Source: Chamaesiphon minutus PCC 6605
GTDB lineage: Bacteria; Cyanobacteriota; Cyanobacteriia; Cyanobacteriales; Chamaesiphonaceae
Assembly: GCF_000317145.1 (NCBI RefSeq)
Contig: NC_019697.1
Coordinates: 3,816,385-3,880,384, forward strand
Direction: 5' to 3'
Length of the DNA stretch: 64,000 nucleotides
Positions within the stretch are counted from its first letter, which is position 1. The number at the start of each line of letters is the position of its first letter. Positions 41,650 through 52,363 of this stretch are shown in pieces. A model generated the notes under the pieces. It was not told where the DNA came from, ran no database searches, and worked only from the letters and a program-made list of their open reading frames with translations. Both the position numbers and the translations under genes were made by a program.

Positions 41650-44600
41650 ATGAATACGATCGACCGAGAAGAAGCCCAAACAACAACTAATACTGTCCCA
41701 GAAGAATCTAGTCTAGCGAAGCGAACAGCTAATGACGATGCCGACTCATTGGCTTGGATCGAGGAAGAACGTGCAGATCTGACTCAAATTCACGGCTCAG
41801 ATGTCGCTAGTCGCCGGAGTGAGCCAGCACAGCAGCAGTCACGAACATTACAACAGCAAATCGTGCTGATGATTTTGTGCTCGGCGGTCATACCAGTTGG
41901 GTTGGGTGGATGGTTGGCTGTAAATAAGATCGCCATGCCTAACTCGTCCCCAGCCGAGGCACAGGCTGAGCACCCAGAAACACATTCAATTTATCAATGG
42001 GTGGAAATCCTGATTTTGCTGTCGATCGGGTTTATCAATTTGGGAATTGGGGTGTGGGCGAGTCGCCAATTGTCTAGTTCGATTAAGCAAGTCACCGCCA
42101 AACTTACCGAAGCCGCTAGCGGCAATCTCTCCGTCCGAGTCGAACCGGGGAATACTAATGAATTTCAAGAACTAGCCGATAGCTTCAACCAACTCGTTGC
42201 TAACTTTAATAACACTTTGCAACAGCAGCAATTGGCGGCAAAAGCTAACAAGTTATTTGGCAAAATCGCGCTCACCGCTCAGGAATCGGTCGATCGACTA
42301 CAAGTTTACAATACTAGTGTCAATGGAGTGCGACATATCCTTAAGGCCGATCGAGTGTCGATCTATCGTTGCAACCCAGATAGCAGTGCAGTAGTAGTTG
42401 CCGAATCAGCAGCCGATGGCTATGCCATAGCACTCTCGACGCTAGTCGAACCCGTTTATTTTGCTGAATCACCAGAAGAGTGGGCGCGATACCAGCAAGG
42501 TAAAAACTCGATAATTGAAGACTACAATCAGCTCCAACTGAGTACGAAGCAACGGAAGTTTGTCGCCAAAATGCAGCTCAAATCGACGATCGTCGTGCCG
42601 ATTTTAGGAGGTAACGAACTCACTGGATTACTGGCGATCCATCAATGTAGTCACTTGCGGGAGTGGCAATCTTGGGAAGTAGCTTTTTGTGCCCAAACAG
42701 CCCAACGTTTGAGTTTAGCCATCGACCAGATTAGCACTTGGAATCTTCAAGCACTAGAATTGCGCCGCACGAACATGTTGTCGCAGGCACTACAAGTCAA
42801 CGATCTGAGCGAATCCACTGGGCTGCTAGAAGAAGCATTAGAGTTAGTGCGTCAGGAGTTCGATCTCGATCGCGTGTTGGCGATTGGCTTGAGTGCGCCA
42901 CAATCGAGCCAAATTGTCGCCATGGCAGTAGATCCAAGCTATGTGCCGTCGGATGAAACAATGTTAGAGCAATATTTACAGTATGAGATCGATCGCGATT
43001 GTGAAGATGACTTACCAGATCGCATTTCTAATATTTACAATCTCAACGAACAAGGCGGACTCAAAGCCGATGATATCGCTTTGCTCGAACGGCTCCAGAT
43101 CCGCGCGCGATTGGTGACGCCGATCTTATTTGAAGATCGAGTCTTGGGATCGCTCGTCGGACATATGTGCGCCGAAGACCACAAATGGACTAAAGCCGAG
43201 ACTGACAAATTTACCACTGTTGCCGATCGAATTGGCTTAGTGCTCAATCGCCGCAAGTCGATCGCCCAGCGCGCTGCAAAGCTGGCACAGCAGAATTTAC
43301 TCTCCGAAATCTCGATCCAACTGCGGCAGTCACTCGATCGCGATCTGATTATCGCGATGGCTCTAGCAAATATTCAGCAGACATTCGAACTCGATCGAGC
43401 GGTGTTTTTGACTCTCAATGACAGTTGGGAAACGACGATCGTGGCCGAATCGCTCGCCCCCGATCAACCATCGATTTTGGGGCAGACGATCGACGATACT
43501 TGTCTGCAAAAAACTCACGGTGCAGGCTACGAAAGAGGACGGATTACGGCGATCGATGATATCTATCAAGCAGGTTTGACAGATTGTCACATTCAAATGC
43601 TCGAACGCTTGCAAGTCCGCTCGAATTTGGTCTTGCCCGTTATTATCAATAACAAATTATTTGGCTTGATTATCGGGCATATGTGTGATGCGCCGCGCAT
43701 TTGGGAGTCAGATACGATTGAGGTACTCGGCCAAATTGCCGATCAAATTAGTTTGGTACTCAATCAGGCGCAACTATTTGCCCAACGCGAAAATGATGCG
43801 CGCAGATCGCAGATTATTTCCAATTTTACGCTGCAATTACGTCAATCGCTCAGACGCCAAGATATTTTGACTACTGCTGTCGAACTCGTGCGCTATGCAC
43901 TAGATCTCGATCGAGCGGTTATTTTCGAGCTGGATGCCAACTATAACGGGAAAATTACTGCCGAATCAGTCGCAGAGGGCAAGCTGTCGATTCTCAACGA
44001 ACGAATCGAAGATTGTTGTATTAAAGATGCGGGTTACCAGCACGGTAAAATCACTTCCTTTCCCGATATCTATCAAGCTGGGTTGACAGATTGTCACATT
44101 CAGATGTTAGAAAGTCTGCAAGTCCGCGCGAATTTGGTCGTACCGATTACGATCGACAGTCACTTATTTGGCTTATTGATCGGGCACGAATGTCAACAAC
44201 CGCGCGCATGGCAACCAGAAGAAATTAATTTATTCAATCAATTAGCGACCCAATTGGCTTTAGCACTCAATCAGGCATCGCTGATCGAGGAACGCGAAGC
44301 CGCTGCCAAACAATCGCAGTTAGTCTCGGAAATTACGCTCAAACTACGGCAATCGATCGACGAAACCGAAATTCTCAACATCGCTTTACCAGAGATTCGC
44401 ACGGCATTAGGACTCGATCGGGCAAGCATGTTGGTAGTAGATAGTAACGGTCAAGGTGAAGGGACGATCGTCGCCGAATCGGTGGCAGCGGACGAATTTT
44501 CGATCCTTGGTGCCACGATTTCAGCCGACCATATGTTTGAGATTTTGGGTAAAGGTTATGCAGAAGGTTCGTTCATTCAGCTTGACAGTCTCGAAACAAC

Positions 44601-45864
44601 GGACTTTAGTCCCGAGCTAATTGCTAATTTAGCCCAAATCCACATCAAATCGATCGTCACTACCCCGATTATCGTCAACAACAAATTCTTTGGACTATTT
44701 AGCGGCACTATGTGTCGGCTGCCGCGTCAGTGGCAGCAATCGGAAATCGATCTCCTGCTCCAACTGGCGGCTCAAGTTGGGGTCGCACTCAATCAAGGGC
44801 AGCTAGTCCGCCAATTGGAGATTGCCAATTTCCAACAAGCTGGATATGCCGCCAGCCAAGAAGCGGCTAGACAATTACTGCAAAAGAATGCTTGGGATCT
44901 GCTGATCCAAGTCGATCGGATCAGTCAAGGAGATTTGACAATTCGCGCTCATGTCACCGAAGACGAGATCGGCACGATCGCCGACTCATACAACTCTACT
45001 GTCGAGAGTTTGCGGGGACTGGTTGGGAAAGTGCGTAACGTCTCGCAGCAAGTGGTCAGCACCACTAATATCAACGAAATTTCTGTTGCCGAACTGTCGA
45101 TCGAGGCATTACAGCAATCTGAAGATATCAGTCTGGCCCTGCGTCGCCTCCAAGATATGGCTGGCTCGATCGAACTAGTCGTGAATAACGCTCTGATCGC
45201 CGAGTCTGCCGTAATGGAATCGGCGCAGTTAGTCAAAGCTGGCGATGCTGCCATGAATTCTGCGGTAGAGGGGATTTTAACGATTCGCAACACAGTAGCC
45301 GAAACTGCTAAAAAAGTCAAGCGACTGGGCGAATCTTCTCAAAAAATCTCTAAAGTCGTCAACCTGATTAGTAGTTTTGCCGCGCAAACTAACTTGCTTG
45401 CACTCAATGCCAGTATTGAGGCCGCTCGTGCGGGTGAAGAAGGTCGCGGCTTTGCGGTAGTTGCCGAAGAAGTGCGCTCGCTGGCGCGCCAATCTGCCGC
45501 AGCTACAGGGGAAATCGAGAATCTCGTCGCCAGCATTCAGGCACAGACGAGCGAAGTAGTCACCGCCATGGAAGCAGGTACCGAACAAGTAGTCATCGGT
45601 ACCAAACTAGTCGATGAAACCCGCTTGAGCCTCGATCGGATTACGGCGATCGGTACCAAAATCGGCGAACTAGTCGAATCGATCGCCCAAGCCGCACTGC
45701 TCCAATCCGAAAATTCACTGCAAGTGACTCAAAGTATCGATCGCGTCGCCGATATCTCCCACAAAACCTCACTGCGCGCCGATAACGTCCAAGCCTCCTT
45801 CCTAGAGCTACTCACCCTCGCTCAGGAATTACAAAAAAATGTCGGTCAGTTCAAGATTGAGTAA
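41650..45864 (+). CDS. pixJ: multi-GAF methyl-accepting photoreceptor (PixJ-like)
   Basis: A 1404-aa membrane receptor. Two transmembrane helices (about 71-92 and 117-137), HAMP, five GAF domains (about 200-370, 395-540, 555-715, 730-885, 905-1060), a second HAMP (about 1080-1130) and a methyl-accepting signalling domain with the tip [23 protein letters not shown]3 has C646-H647 in [11 protein letters not shown] and a second Cys C618 in DDTCLQ, exactly 28 residues earlier. GAF4 has C815-H816 and C790 in EDCCIK. These match the paired cysteines of DXCF cyanobacteriochromes such as TePixJ, with F replaced by L or I. It probably senses blue/green light for phototaxis. GAFs 1, 2 and 5 lack the bilin Cys. 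Confidence 0.92.
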   Translation: MNTIDREEAQTTTNTVPEESSLAKRTANDDADSLAWIEEERADLTQIHGSDVASRRSEPAQQQSRTLQQQIVLMILCSAVIPVGLGGWLAVNKIAMPNSSPAEAQAEHPETHSIYQWVEILILLSIGFINLGIGVWASRQLSSSIKQVTAKLTEAASGNLSVRVEPGNTNEFQELADSFNQLVANFNNTLQQQQLAAKANKLFGKIALTAQESVDRLQVYNTSVNGVRHILKADRVSIYRCNPDSSAVVVAESAADGYAIALSTLVEPVYFAESPEEWARYQQGKNSIIEDYNQLQLSTKQRKFVAKMQLKSTIVVPILGGNELTGLLAIHQCSHLREWQSWEVAFCAQTAQRLSLAIDQISTWNLQALELRRTNMLSQALQVNDLSESTGLLEEALELVRQEFDLDRVLAIGLSAPQSSQIVAMAVDPSYVPSDETMLEQYLQYEIDRDCEDDLPDRISNIYNLNEQGGLKADDIALLERLQIRARLVTPILFEDRVLGSLVGHMCAEDHKWTKAETDKFTTVADRIGLVLNRRKSIAQRAAKLAQQNLLSEISIQLRQSLDRDLIIAMALANIQQTFELDRAVFLTLNDSWETTIVAESLAPDQPSILGQTIDDTCLQKTHGAGYERGRITAIDDIYQAGLTDCHIQMLERLQVRSNLVLPVIINNKLFGLIIGHMCDAPRIWESDTIEVLGQIADQISLVLNQAQLFAQRENDARRSQIISNFTLQLRQSLRRQDILTTAVELVRYALDLDRAVIFELDANYNGKITAESVAEGKLSILNERIEDCCIKDAGYQHGKITSFPDIYQAGLTDCHIQMLESLQVRANLVVPITIDSHLFGLLIGHECQQPRAWQPEEINLFNQLATQLALALNQASLIEEREAAAKQSQLVSEITLKLRQSIDETEILNIALPEIRTALGLDRASMLVVDSNGQGEGTIVAESVAADEFSILGATISADHMFEILGKGYAEGSFIQLDSLETTDFSPELIANLAQIHIKSIVTTPIIVNNKFFGLFSGTMCRLPRQWQQSEIDLLLQLAAQVGVALNQGQLVRQLEIANFQQAGYAASQEAARQLLQKNAWDLLIQVDRISQGDLTIRAHVTEDEIGTIADSYNSTVESLRGLVGKVRNVSQQVVSTTNINEISVAELSIEALQQSEDISLALRRLQDMAGSIELVVNNALIAESAVMESAQLVKAGDAAMNSAVEGILTIRNTVAETAKKVKRLGESSQKISKVVNLISSFAAQTNLLALNASIEAARAGEEGRGFAVVAEEVRSLARQSAAATGEIENLVASIQAQTSEVVTAMEAGTEQVVIGTKLVDETRLSLDRITAIGTKIGELVESIAQAALLQSENSLQVTQSIDRVADISHKTSLRADNVQASFLELLTLAQELQKNVGQFKIE

Positions 45865-45867
45865 GGG

Positions 45868-46017
45868 AGTTAGGCTTTAGGCTTTAGGCTCGCTCGCTCA
45901 TAGCATCTATTAATACTCCCGTGCTGTATATTCCTCATCCTCAATTCATCTTCTCTTCTCTAGTCTCTAAAGCCTCACACCTAAAACCTAAAGCCTAACA
46001 CCTAAAGCCTAAAGCCT
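45868..46017. repeat. heptameric CCTAAAG repeats between pixJ and pixL
   Basis: aggctttaggctttaggct near the start and acctaaagcctaaagcctt near the end form an inverted pair of seven-base tandem repeats. The same heptamers occur at 54641-54686. This is the short tandem (STRR) type well known in cyanobacteria. Confidence 0.75.
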
Positions 46018-46018
46018 T

Positions 46019-49000
46019 ATGTACATCGAGCCTGACTTACGAGATCGAGTTTATCAACTGTTCAGCTTGGAAGTGCCCAAAATGTTGCAGACGATTGAAA
46101 CAGAGCTAGTAACGCTGAGTATCGATCGTAGTGCCAAAAAGGTCAATGCGTTGCTGCGGGCAGCGCATTCGATCAAGGGTGGAGCGGCTAGTTTGGGCTT
46201 GGAGGCAATCTCCGACCTAGCACATCAAGTCGAAGATATTTTTCGGGTACTCAATCATCCCGAATTACCATTCGATCGCAATTTAGAGCTACTATTATTT
46301 CAACTTTATGATGGTTTAGAACGACTAGTCACTGCCGAAATTAATGGCACGACTTTAGCCGCCGAATTCTCTACCCAGATCCAGATTATCCTGGCCGATT
46401 TGGACGATGAGATCGGTCACTTTGTAATTGCCGGACAACAATTACCCGCGGATCGGCTCAGCAGTGGCGTCGATCTGACCCAATCGATTTTTGAAGTAGA
46501 CGTCGCCCAAAGTTTAGCTAGACTCGAACGCGTCCTCCTAGACCCCGAATGCGATGCCATTGTCGTCGGCGAGTTTCGCGCCCAAGCCGAAGTATTTACA
46601 GGAATTGCCACACTCACCGATACGCCTGGATTTGGGGCGATCGCCCATGCCACTATTAGTGCTTTAGATCGTCATCCGGATCGCGCCCGCGAAATTTGTT
46701 GTTTTGCGTTAGTAGACTTTTATAAAACCCTCGATGCCGTGCTGATTGCCGATTCAGCGGGCGAACGGCTGCGCCAACGAGCTGACTGTAAGACGATCTC
46801 TCCTGGCTTTGCATTTTTGATTGCCGAGCCACCACGCGCGACACAACCTAACGTCACAATGTCCGCTCTGGAGACGTTACTGGACGAGCCGCCATCTCTA
46901 GCTGTAGACTCATTCGATCTCGAAGAGATTTTCGATAGAATAGATGAAGAATTCGATTTAATCTTCGATCCTGAAGATCGTCAATGGTACGCGGGACATT
47001 TGGGCGTGGAGATAATCGCCGATCTTGCCGAGACGATCGATGCGATCGATCGCCATATTCAGCCGCTCGATAAGTTCGCACCGATTTTATCTGAAGCTGC
47101 TGAGGGTGAATTTGCTACGATTGTTGCCGACAGATCTACTTCCCACGCAACATTAGAGAGCATCGATCGCTTGAATCTGAGCTTTGACTTGGTAGATATT
47201 TTCGATCTGCCGCCGAGTGCTGCGGCAAGCTATGCCACAGTCGAGACGCTGCCTATACCCACCCAGACATTCGATCCCGAACTCGATGAGGCAGTCGATC
47301 TGAACTTTGACTTAGTAGATATTTTCGATCTCCCTGCCATCCCTGATTTATTACCGATCGCCCATCGCGCCGAAATTGGGTTATTAGTAGCCGAGATTAC
47401 CAATAATTTCGATCGATTACCACCGATCGAGCCATCGACATTTACAGCCACGTCTAAAATTCTCAAGCCGCGCCGGGTCAAAAAAGCGCGGAAAGTTATT
47501 CCCGCCACTGCGCCCCAATTGTCGATCAGAGTCGCGCTCGATCGCTTGGAGCGAATGAATAATCTCATGGGCGAAATCGCGATCGAACGACATGGATTAG
47601 CTCTTTACAACGAACAGTGCCAGGAGACCTTGGGGCTGCTGCGCTCGAAATGTGAAAATTTCCACACCATTGGCGACAGGCTGCGGCAGATTGCCGACAC
47701 GTTGGTTATTTCGACTCAACTCCCTCCCGCGACTGCCGCAGCACAGTCCGAACTACGACTCGATCTAGCTTTGAGCCAACAATTCGATGCTTTGGAACTA
47801 GACCGTTATAGCGAACTCCATGATATTTCTCAAGCCACCATCGAGCAAATAGCTCAAATTGAAGAGCAGATCGAAGATTTGTCGCTATTTGGCGATCGCT
47901 CTTACCGTCAGATCGATCGCCAAAAACAACTGCTATCCTATCTGCGGGACGAGCTGATGTGGGCGCGGATGTTGCCCTTGGGTGAAATTCTCAATCGGTT
48001 TCCCCGCACCCTGCACGATTTGTCGATCGAATTTAATAAGCCCGTCGATCTCAAAATTACTGGAGCTGGGGTGTTAGTCGATCGGGTAGCGATCGACAAA
48101 TTGCTAGATCCGCTGGTGCATTTACTCCGCAATGCTTTCGACCACGGGATCGACTCTGCCGCCACTCGTCAAGTGATGGGCAAACCAGAGCGCGGCACGA
48201 TCGAAATTACCGCCTACCATCAAGGCAGTCAAACCGTCATCGAGATCGCCGATGACGGTCGCGGCATCGATCTCGATGCGATCGCGGCTAAGGGGATCGC
48301 CCTCAACCTTCTGACTGAGGCAGAGGCACGACAGGCAAGCGAAGAACGGCTCCTCGATTTATTATTTACTCCTGGCTTTTCTACAGCCGAGCGCGTTACT
48401 AAATTGTCGGGACGGGGAATGGGTTTGGATATTGTCAAAGAGCAAATTCAAGCAATTAAAGGGACGATCGAGATCGAGTCCCAGGTAGGTATAGGCACTA
48501 CATTTATCCTGCGGATTCCACTCACGTTAACGATCGCACAATTGATGGTGTGCCAAGTCGGTAATGCTGTCTATGCTTTTCCGGCTGATAGTATCCAAAA
48601 AATTGTCATCCCACTACCGGAGCAGTTGACGCAGAACGATTCCGGACAAATATTTCATTGGCGCAATCTCACGATCCCGATTTATCATCTTATCGAGCTA
48701 CTTCCCTATTCGGTGCCGATCTCCGAGCGCACCATTTCTCATACCCTCAAAAGTAGTGCCAGTAACCCTCCAGACTGGCTACCACCACTATTACTAATTC
48801 GCCGTGGCGATCGACTCGTCGGACTCCAAATCGATCGATTGATTACCGAGCAAGAATTAACAATCGTCCCATTTGGTAAGGCAATTAGACCGCCTAGCTA
48901 CAGCTATGGCTGCACGATTCTAGGCGATGGCGTCATCTTACCAGTACTCGATCCACACACGATCGTGCAGGTATTGGTAGAAAGACCGCGTTGTCCAGTT

Positions 49001-49420
49001 TTACCCAATCTCCCGCCACCAGTCTCAATCGCGAGTAGGGCGATCCTGGTCATCGATGACTCAGTGACTACCCGTCAGAGTCTGTGTCTATCGCTAGAAA
49101 AATATGGCTATCGCACTTTTCAAGCCAAGGATGGACAAGAAGGACTCGAGCTGCTCCGTCAGAAAACTAGTGAGATTAAATTAGTTGTTTGCGATGTCGA
49201 AATGCCCAATCTGAACGGCTTTGAATTTCTTAATATCTATCGCCAAGATCCCGCCTTAACTTCAATTCCGGTAGTAATGCTCACTTCTCGCAGTAATAAT
49301 AAACACCGTCAATTTGCTACTCATTTGGGTGCCGTTGACTACTTCATCAAGCCTTATCTCGAACAAGATTTTATGATGGCGATCGAGAAGATAATTGACG
49401 AGCGGGATTTAAAGATTTAA
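46019..49420 (+). CDS. pixL: CheA hybrid histidine kinase (PixL-like)
   Basis: A 1133-aa kinase. HPt domain with phospho-His H50 (AAHSIKGGAASLGLEA), a long acidic linker (about 120-500), dimerisation helices (LDRLERMNNLMGEIAIERHG, about 505), ATPase domain (N box LLRNAFDHGID near 700, G1 IADDGRGID near 745, GRGMGLDIVK), CheW-like domain (about 840-990) and a C-terminal receiver with D1059 (VVCDVEMPNLNG). The linker has two copies of FDLVDIFDLP (near 385 and 425) and a related SFDLEEIFDRID, possible docking peptides. It is the kinase of the phototaxis operon. Confidence 0.94.
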   Translation: MYIEPDLRDRVYQLFSLEVPKMLQTIETELVTLSIDRSAKKVNALLRAAHSIKGGAASLGLEAISDLAHQVEDIFRVLNHPELPFDRNLELLLFQLYDGLERLVTAEINGTTLAAEFSTQIQIILADLDDEIGHFVIAGQQLPADRLSSGVDLTQSIFEVDVAQSLARLERVLLDPECDAIVVGEFRAQAEVFTGIATLTDTPGFGAIAHATISALDRHPDRAREICCFALVDFYKTLDAVLIADSAGERLRQRADCKTISPGFAFLIAEPPRATQPNVTMSALETLLDEPPSLAVDSFDLEEIFDRIDEEFDLIFDPEDRQWYAGHLGVEIIADLAETIDAIDRHIQPLDKFAPILSEAAEGEFATIVADRSTSHATLESIDRLNLSFDLVDIFDLPPSAAASYATVETLPIPTQTFDPELDEAVDLNFDLVDIFDLPAIPDLLPIAHRAEIGLLVAEITNNFDRLPPIEPSTFTATSKILKPRRVKKARKVIPATAPQLSIRVALDRLERMNNLMGEIAIERHGLALYNEQCQETLGLLRSKCENFHTIGDRLRQIADTLVISTQLPPATAAAQSELRLDLALSQQFDALELDRYSELHDISQATIEQIAQIEEQIEDLSLFGDRSYRQIDRQKQLLSYLRDELMWARMLPLGEILNRFPRTLHDLSIEFNKPVDLKITGAGVLVDRVAIDKLLDPLVHLLRNAFDHGIDSAATRQVMGKPERGTIEITAYHQGSQTVIEIADDGRGIDLDAIAAKGIALNLLTEAEARQASEERLLDLLFTPGFSTAERVTKLSGRGMGLDIVKEQIQAIKGTIEIESQVGIGTTFILRIPLTLTIAQLMVCQVGNAVYAFPADSIQKIVIPLPEQLTQNDSGQIFHWRNLTIPIYHLIELLPYSVPISERTISHTLKSSASNPPDWLPPLLLIRRGDRLVGLQIDRLITEQELTIVPFGKAIRPPSYSYGCTILGDGVILPVLDPHTIVQVLVERPRCPVLPNLPPPVSIASRAILVIDDSVTTRQSLCLSLEKYGYRTFQAKDGQEGLELLRQKTSEIKLVVCDVEMPNLNGFEFLNIYRQDPALTSIPVVMLTSRSNNKHRQFATHLGAVDYFIKPYLEQDFMMAIEKIIDERDLKI

Positions 49421-49436
49421 GGATTAGGCACTCATT

Positions 49437-49470
49437 ACCCATCCACCCATCCACCCATCCACCCACCCCT
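49437..49470. repeat. tandem CCATCCAC repeat before the second cheW
   Basis: Four to five copies of an eight-base unit (cccatccac) lie directly before the ATG at 49471, where a ribosome-binding site would be expected, so none is visible. Copy number may vary and could affect translation. Confidence 0.7.
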
Positions 49471-49905
49471 ATGGTTGCCAATACTCTTTCAAATAAATGG
49501 TTGGAAAGTACCCAGCAAGTTACCCCCAAGATCGAACTGATTGTTTTTGATATCGGTGAAGTGAGTTTTGGAATTCCGATTACCAAAATCAATCGCGTGA
49601 TTAGTAGTATTTTTATCGGTGAAGATTTTAGTTTGACTCAGGATGTGGAGATTCTCGATCTACACCATCGCCTGAGTGGAGTCTCACTATCGACACCAAA
49701 TGCAATCGTCATTTTCACGGGCGAACGACAACAGCTATTTGGAATTCCGATCGATTCAGTCCCGACGATCGTCTGCGTTCCGCTCGATCGCGTTCGGACT
49801 CTCCCCTACGAACTTCGCCACAACAGCTCGATCGGGATTGCCAGTCATGTAGCGGTAGTGTCCGATTCAGAACGAGACTTAACTGTATTTATTTTGGCTG
49901 TTTGA
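49471..49905 (+). CDS. second CheW-like protein
   Basis: A 144-aa CheW domain: IELIVFDIGEVSFGIPITKI, then VIFTGERQQLFGIPIDSVPT. The CheW-type beta strands are present but the usual N-W-R-G motif is degenerate. It closes the operon 50 bases after pixL. It could serve as an extra scaffold or compete with the first CheW. Confidence 0.85.
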   Translation: MVANTLSNKWLESTQQVTPKIELIVFDIGEVSFGIPITKINRVISSIFIGEDFSLTQDVEILDLHHRLSGVSLSTPNAIVIFTGERQQLFGIPIDSVPTIVCVPLDRVRTLPYELRHNSSIGIASHVAVVSDSERDLTVFILAV

Positions 49906-49938
49906 GTAAGATTCTATTTATGTACATGCGTTTCTCTA

Positions 49939-49961
49939 ATGGTAGGCAAAATGCCCACCAT
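49939..49961. terminator. hairpin between the phototaxis operon and htpG
   Basis: atggtaggca / tgcccaccat with an AAA loop, one wobble pair. It lies between convergent genes and may serve both. Confidence 0.5.
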
Positions 49962-49977
49962 ATAGATTGCGATACTT

Positions 49978-50938
49978 TTATCTTTCGGTTAACTTTGTCA
50001 ACACCTGATTGGAACGCTCCACAAATGCGTTCATTCCATCGGCATTTACTCCTTTTTGAGCCATCAAAGCTAAATCGTAGATGTGGTGACAGACGAGATT
50101 TACTAAATCTTGATTCGGCGAAGTTCCCTCCGTTCCCACGATCGATCCTTTGTTAATATTTGCCAAGTTCTGAATCAGTGGATGCGCGGTATTGACTACC
50201 AGAATATGCTCCTCTGGAAACTCAACAGCTTGTTGCTGCATCATCGCACTCATTTCTCGCATCCGCCGCATGAATTCGGGTAATAATACCATCGCAGGTG
50301 GTGTCGATTGGCTATTATCACCTTTGAGTGATTCGGTACGGATCGTAACTTTGGGTTTATTTAGTGCGGTAGTAAAGATTTCTTGAATCTGTTCGCTGCG
50401 AGTTTTGTTGGTATTGGGATCGATGATTTCGGGCGCGTCATCCGCTTGAATCAGACTACTATCTAATTCGGCATCTACCCGCGAGAATTTGATATCGCTA
50501 TGTTCGCGTTCGAGGAAGCTGACAAAGTGCGTATCGATAAACGAATCGAGGAACAAGACTTCTAAACCCTGACTCTTATGGAGTTGGATATATGGTGCTT
50601 GACTGGCTTCGTCTGTGGCGTAAAAAACGCGATTTTCGTACTTAGGTTCGGTTTCACCTTCCGTTGTGGCTGGTGCCGATTTAGCGTGACGCTCTTTGTT
50701 GCGCTCTAAGTATTCATTCAGAGTCGTATAAGGCAAACTCGGCGTCGCAGATTTCCAAGCATCATCGCCTTCCTCCGTACCTTCAGCGGCGGCTGGAGGA
50801 GCGGTAAAGGTGGTGCGATAGATGATAATGTCTTCAATTTGCTTTTTGAATTTATCATCGTTCAGACAACCAAATTTGATAAAGGTGCTTAAGTCTTCCC
50901 AACCTTTGGTATAAGCCTCGCGATCGTCGTGATAGAGT
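49978..50938 (-). pseudogene. htpG: htpG, C-terminal fragment
   Basis: The minus strand encodes the C-terminal third of Hsp90, from LYHDDREAYTKGWEDL at the insertion edge to the end QVLTKLTER. It has the dimerisation part with EHILVVNTAHPLIQNLANIN. A stretch of about 200 bases beyond the open frame given by a TTG start (50736) belongs to the same frame. An insertion sequence separates it from the N-terminal part. Joined at the target duplication, the two parts are in frame and give about 662 aa, the normal HtpG length. Confidence 0.93.
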
Positions 50939-52363
50939 CAGCAATTCCAAATTCAGATTTTGACAACTTGGTAGGGTGAGCAGGAGAATAGAGAGACTTC
51001 AAAAAGAGAAGCAGAATGGAGCCAATGAAGCTGAGTTTTGGGGTATTGATAGTCTATCTGAACCGAGCAATTCTTCAGATGAAAGATCCGCGCCTTGCCA
51101 GCAATGGCACTAAATACACCATCAGAGATGCTGTGTTGGGAGCATTTTCGATGTTTTTCATGCAAAGCGAATCCTTTTTAGAACATCAGCGGCACATGAA
51201 TAGCAATCAGGGCAAAAGCAATGCTCAGACACTGTTTGGCATGATTAAAATCCCAACAGTGCCGCAAATTCGGAATATCCTGGATGAAATTTCAGCCACA
51301 GCACTATTTGGAGTATTCAATCACGTCTATCAGTCTTTAAGACGAGAAGGTCACTTGAAACCGTTTGAATATCTCGGTGGATTACTAGTTGCGCTGGATG
51401 GAACTCAGTATTTTGACTCGCACAAACTCAACTGTAAATGCTGTTCGAGCCGTACCCACAAAAATGGCACAGTAACTTACTTCCACAGTGCCATTTTGCC
51501 TGTAATAGTTGCGCCTGGGCAATCTCAAGTAATTTCCTTAGCTCCGGAATTCATCACACCTCAAGATGGTCACCAGAAGCAGGACTGCGAAGTGGCAGCA
51601 GCTAAACGATGGCTCAAAACTCATGCCCCAGAATTCCAAGGACAAGCAATCACTCTACTCGGAGATGACCTCTACAGTCACCAACCAATGTGTGAACAGG
51701 TGATAGCGTCGGGAATGAACTTTATCTTTACCTGTTTAGAAACGTCTCATACTGCTGTTTATGATTGGTTGAAATACTTGGATGGTATTGGCGAGGTGAA
51801 AAAGCTAGAAGTGAAACAGTGGAACAGCAATTCAAGCGAATTATATAGCTATCAATATGTGAATGGAATTCCTCTAAGGGACTCCCAGCCAGCAATGAAG
51901 GTCAATTGGTGTAAACTAATCCATACCCGCCAATCAGATGGAGAAATATTATATGAAAATTCATTTATTACCCGCCATGAATTAAACGAACAGAGCGTAC
52001 CTCTGGTTGCTGCGGCTGGTCGATGTCGTTGGAAGACCGAAAATGAAAATCATAATGTGCTCAAAACAAAGGGATATCATCTGGAGCATAACTTTGGGCA
52101 TGGTCAGCAGCATTTAGCTGCTTGTTTATTGACGCTGAACCTGTTGGCATTCCTTTTTCACACTGTTTTGCATTTAACAGATCTTGCATATGGACAGATT
52201 CGTCTCAAGCGTGTTACTCGTAAAGGCTTTTTTCAAGATATCCTCAGTCTTACCAAATATTTACTCTTTGAGAGTTGGCCTTCTTTGATTGATTTCATGC
52301 TTTACGGCTCGGCTTCCACTCTGGTCGCCAACTCTTCCTAGATTTTTGAATTTGGAATTGCTG
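50939..52363 (+). mobile_element. insertion sequence inside htpG, 1,425 bp
   Basis: The ends carry an inverted repeat cagcaattccaaattca (50939-50955) and its complement (52347-52363). The element is flanked by the 10-bp direct repeat GTGATAGAGT (50929-50938 and 52364-52373), which is htpG sequence. It contains one intact transposase gene. The insertion is clean and probably recent. Confidence 0.93.
51016..52341 (+). CDS. DDE transposase of the htpG insertion
   Basis: A 441-aa transposase. Candidate catalytic residues are the Asp of LLVALDGTQYF, the Asp pair of LLGDDLYSH and the Glu of RWKTENENHNVLK. A Cys-rich spot (NCKCCSSRTHKNG) follows the first Asp. The pattern resembles IS4-superfamily or ISNCY transposases; the exact family needs a database search. 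Full-length and with intact ends. Confidence 0.85.
   Translation: MEPMKLSFGVLIVYLNRAILQMKDPRLASNGTKYTIRDAVLGAFSMFFMQSESFLEHQRHMNSNQGKSNAQTLFGMIKIPTVPQIRNILDEISATALFGVFNHVYQSLRREGHLKPFEYLGGLLVALDGTQYFDSHKLNCKCCSSRTHKNGTVTYFHSAILPVIVAPGQSQVISLAPEFITPQDGHQKQDCEVAAAKRWLKTHAPEFQGQAITLLGDDLYSHQPMCEQVIASGMNFIFTCLETSHTAVYDWLKYLDGIGEVKKLEVKQWNSNSSELYSYQYVNGIPLRDSQPAMKVNWCKLIHTRQSDGEILYENSFITRHELNEQSVPLVAAAGRCRWKTENENHNVLKTKGYHLEHNFGHGQQHLAACLLTLNLLAFLFHTVLHLTDLAYGQIRLKRVTRKGFFQDILSLTKYLLFESWPSLIDFMLYGSASTLVANSS

Noticed and set aside
45868-46017. CRISPR array
   Set aside because: The repeats are seven-base tandem units without spacers.
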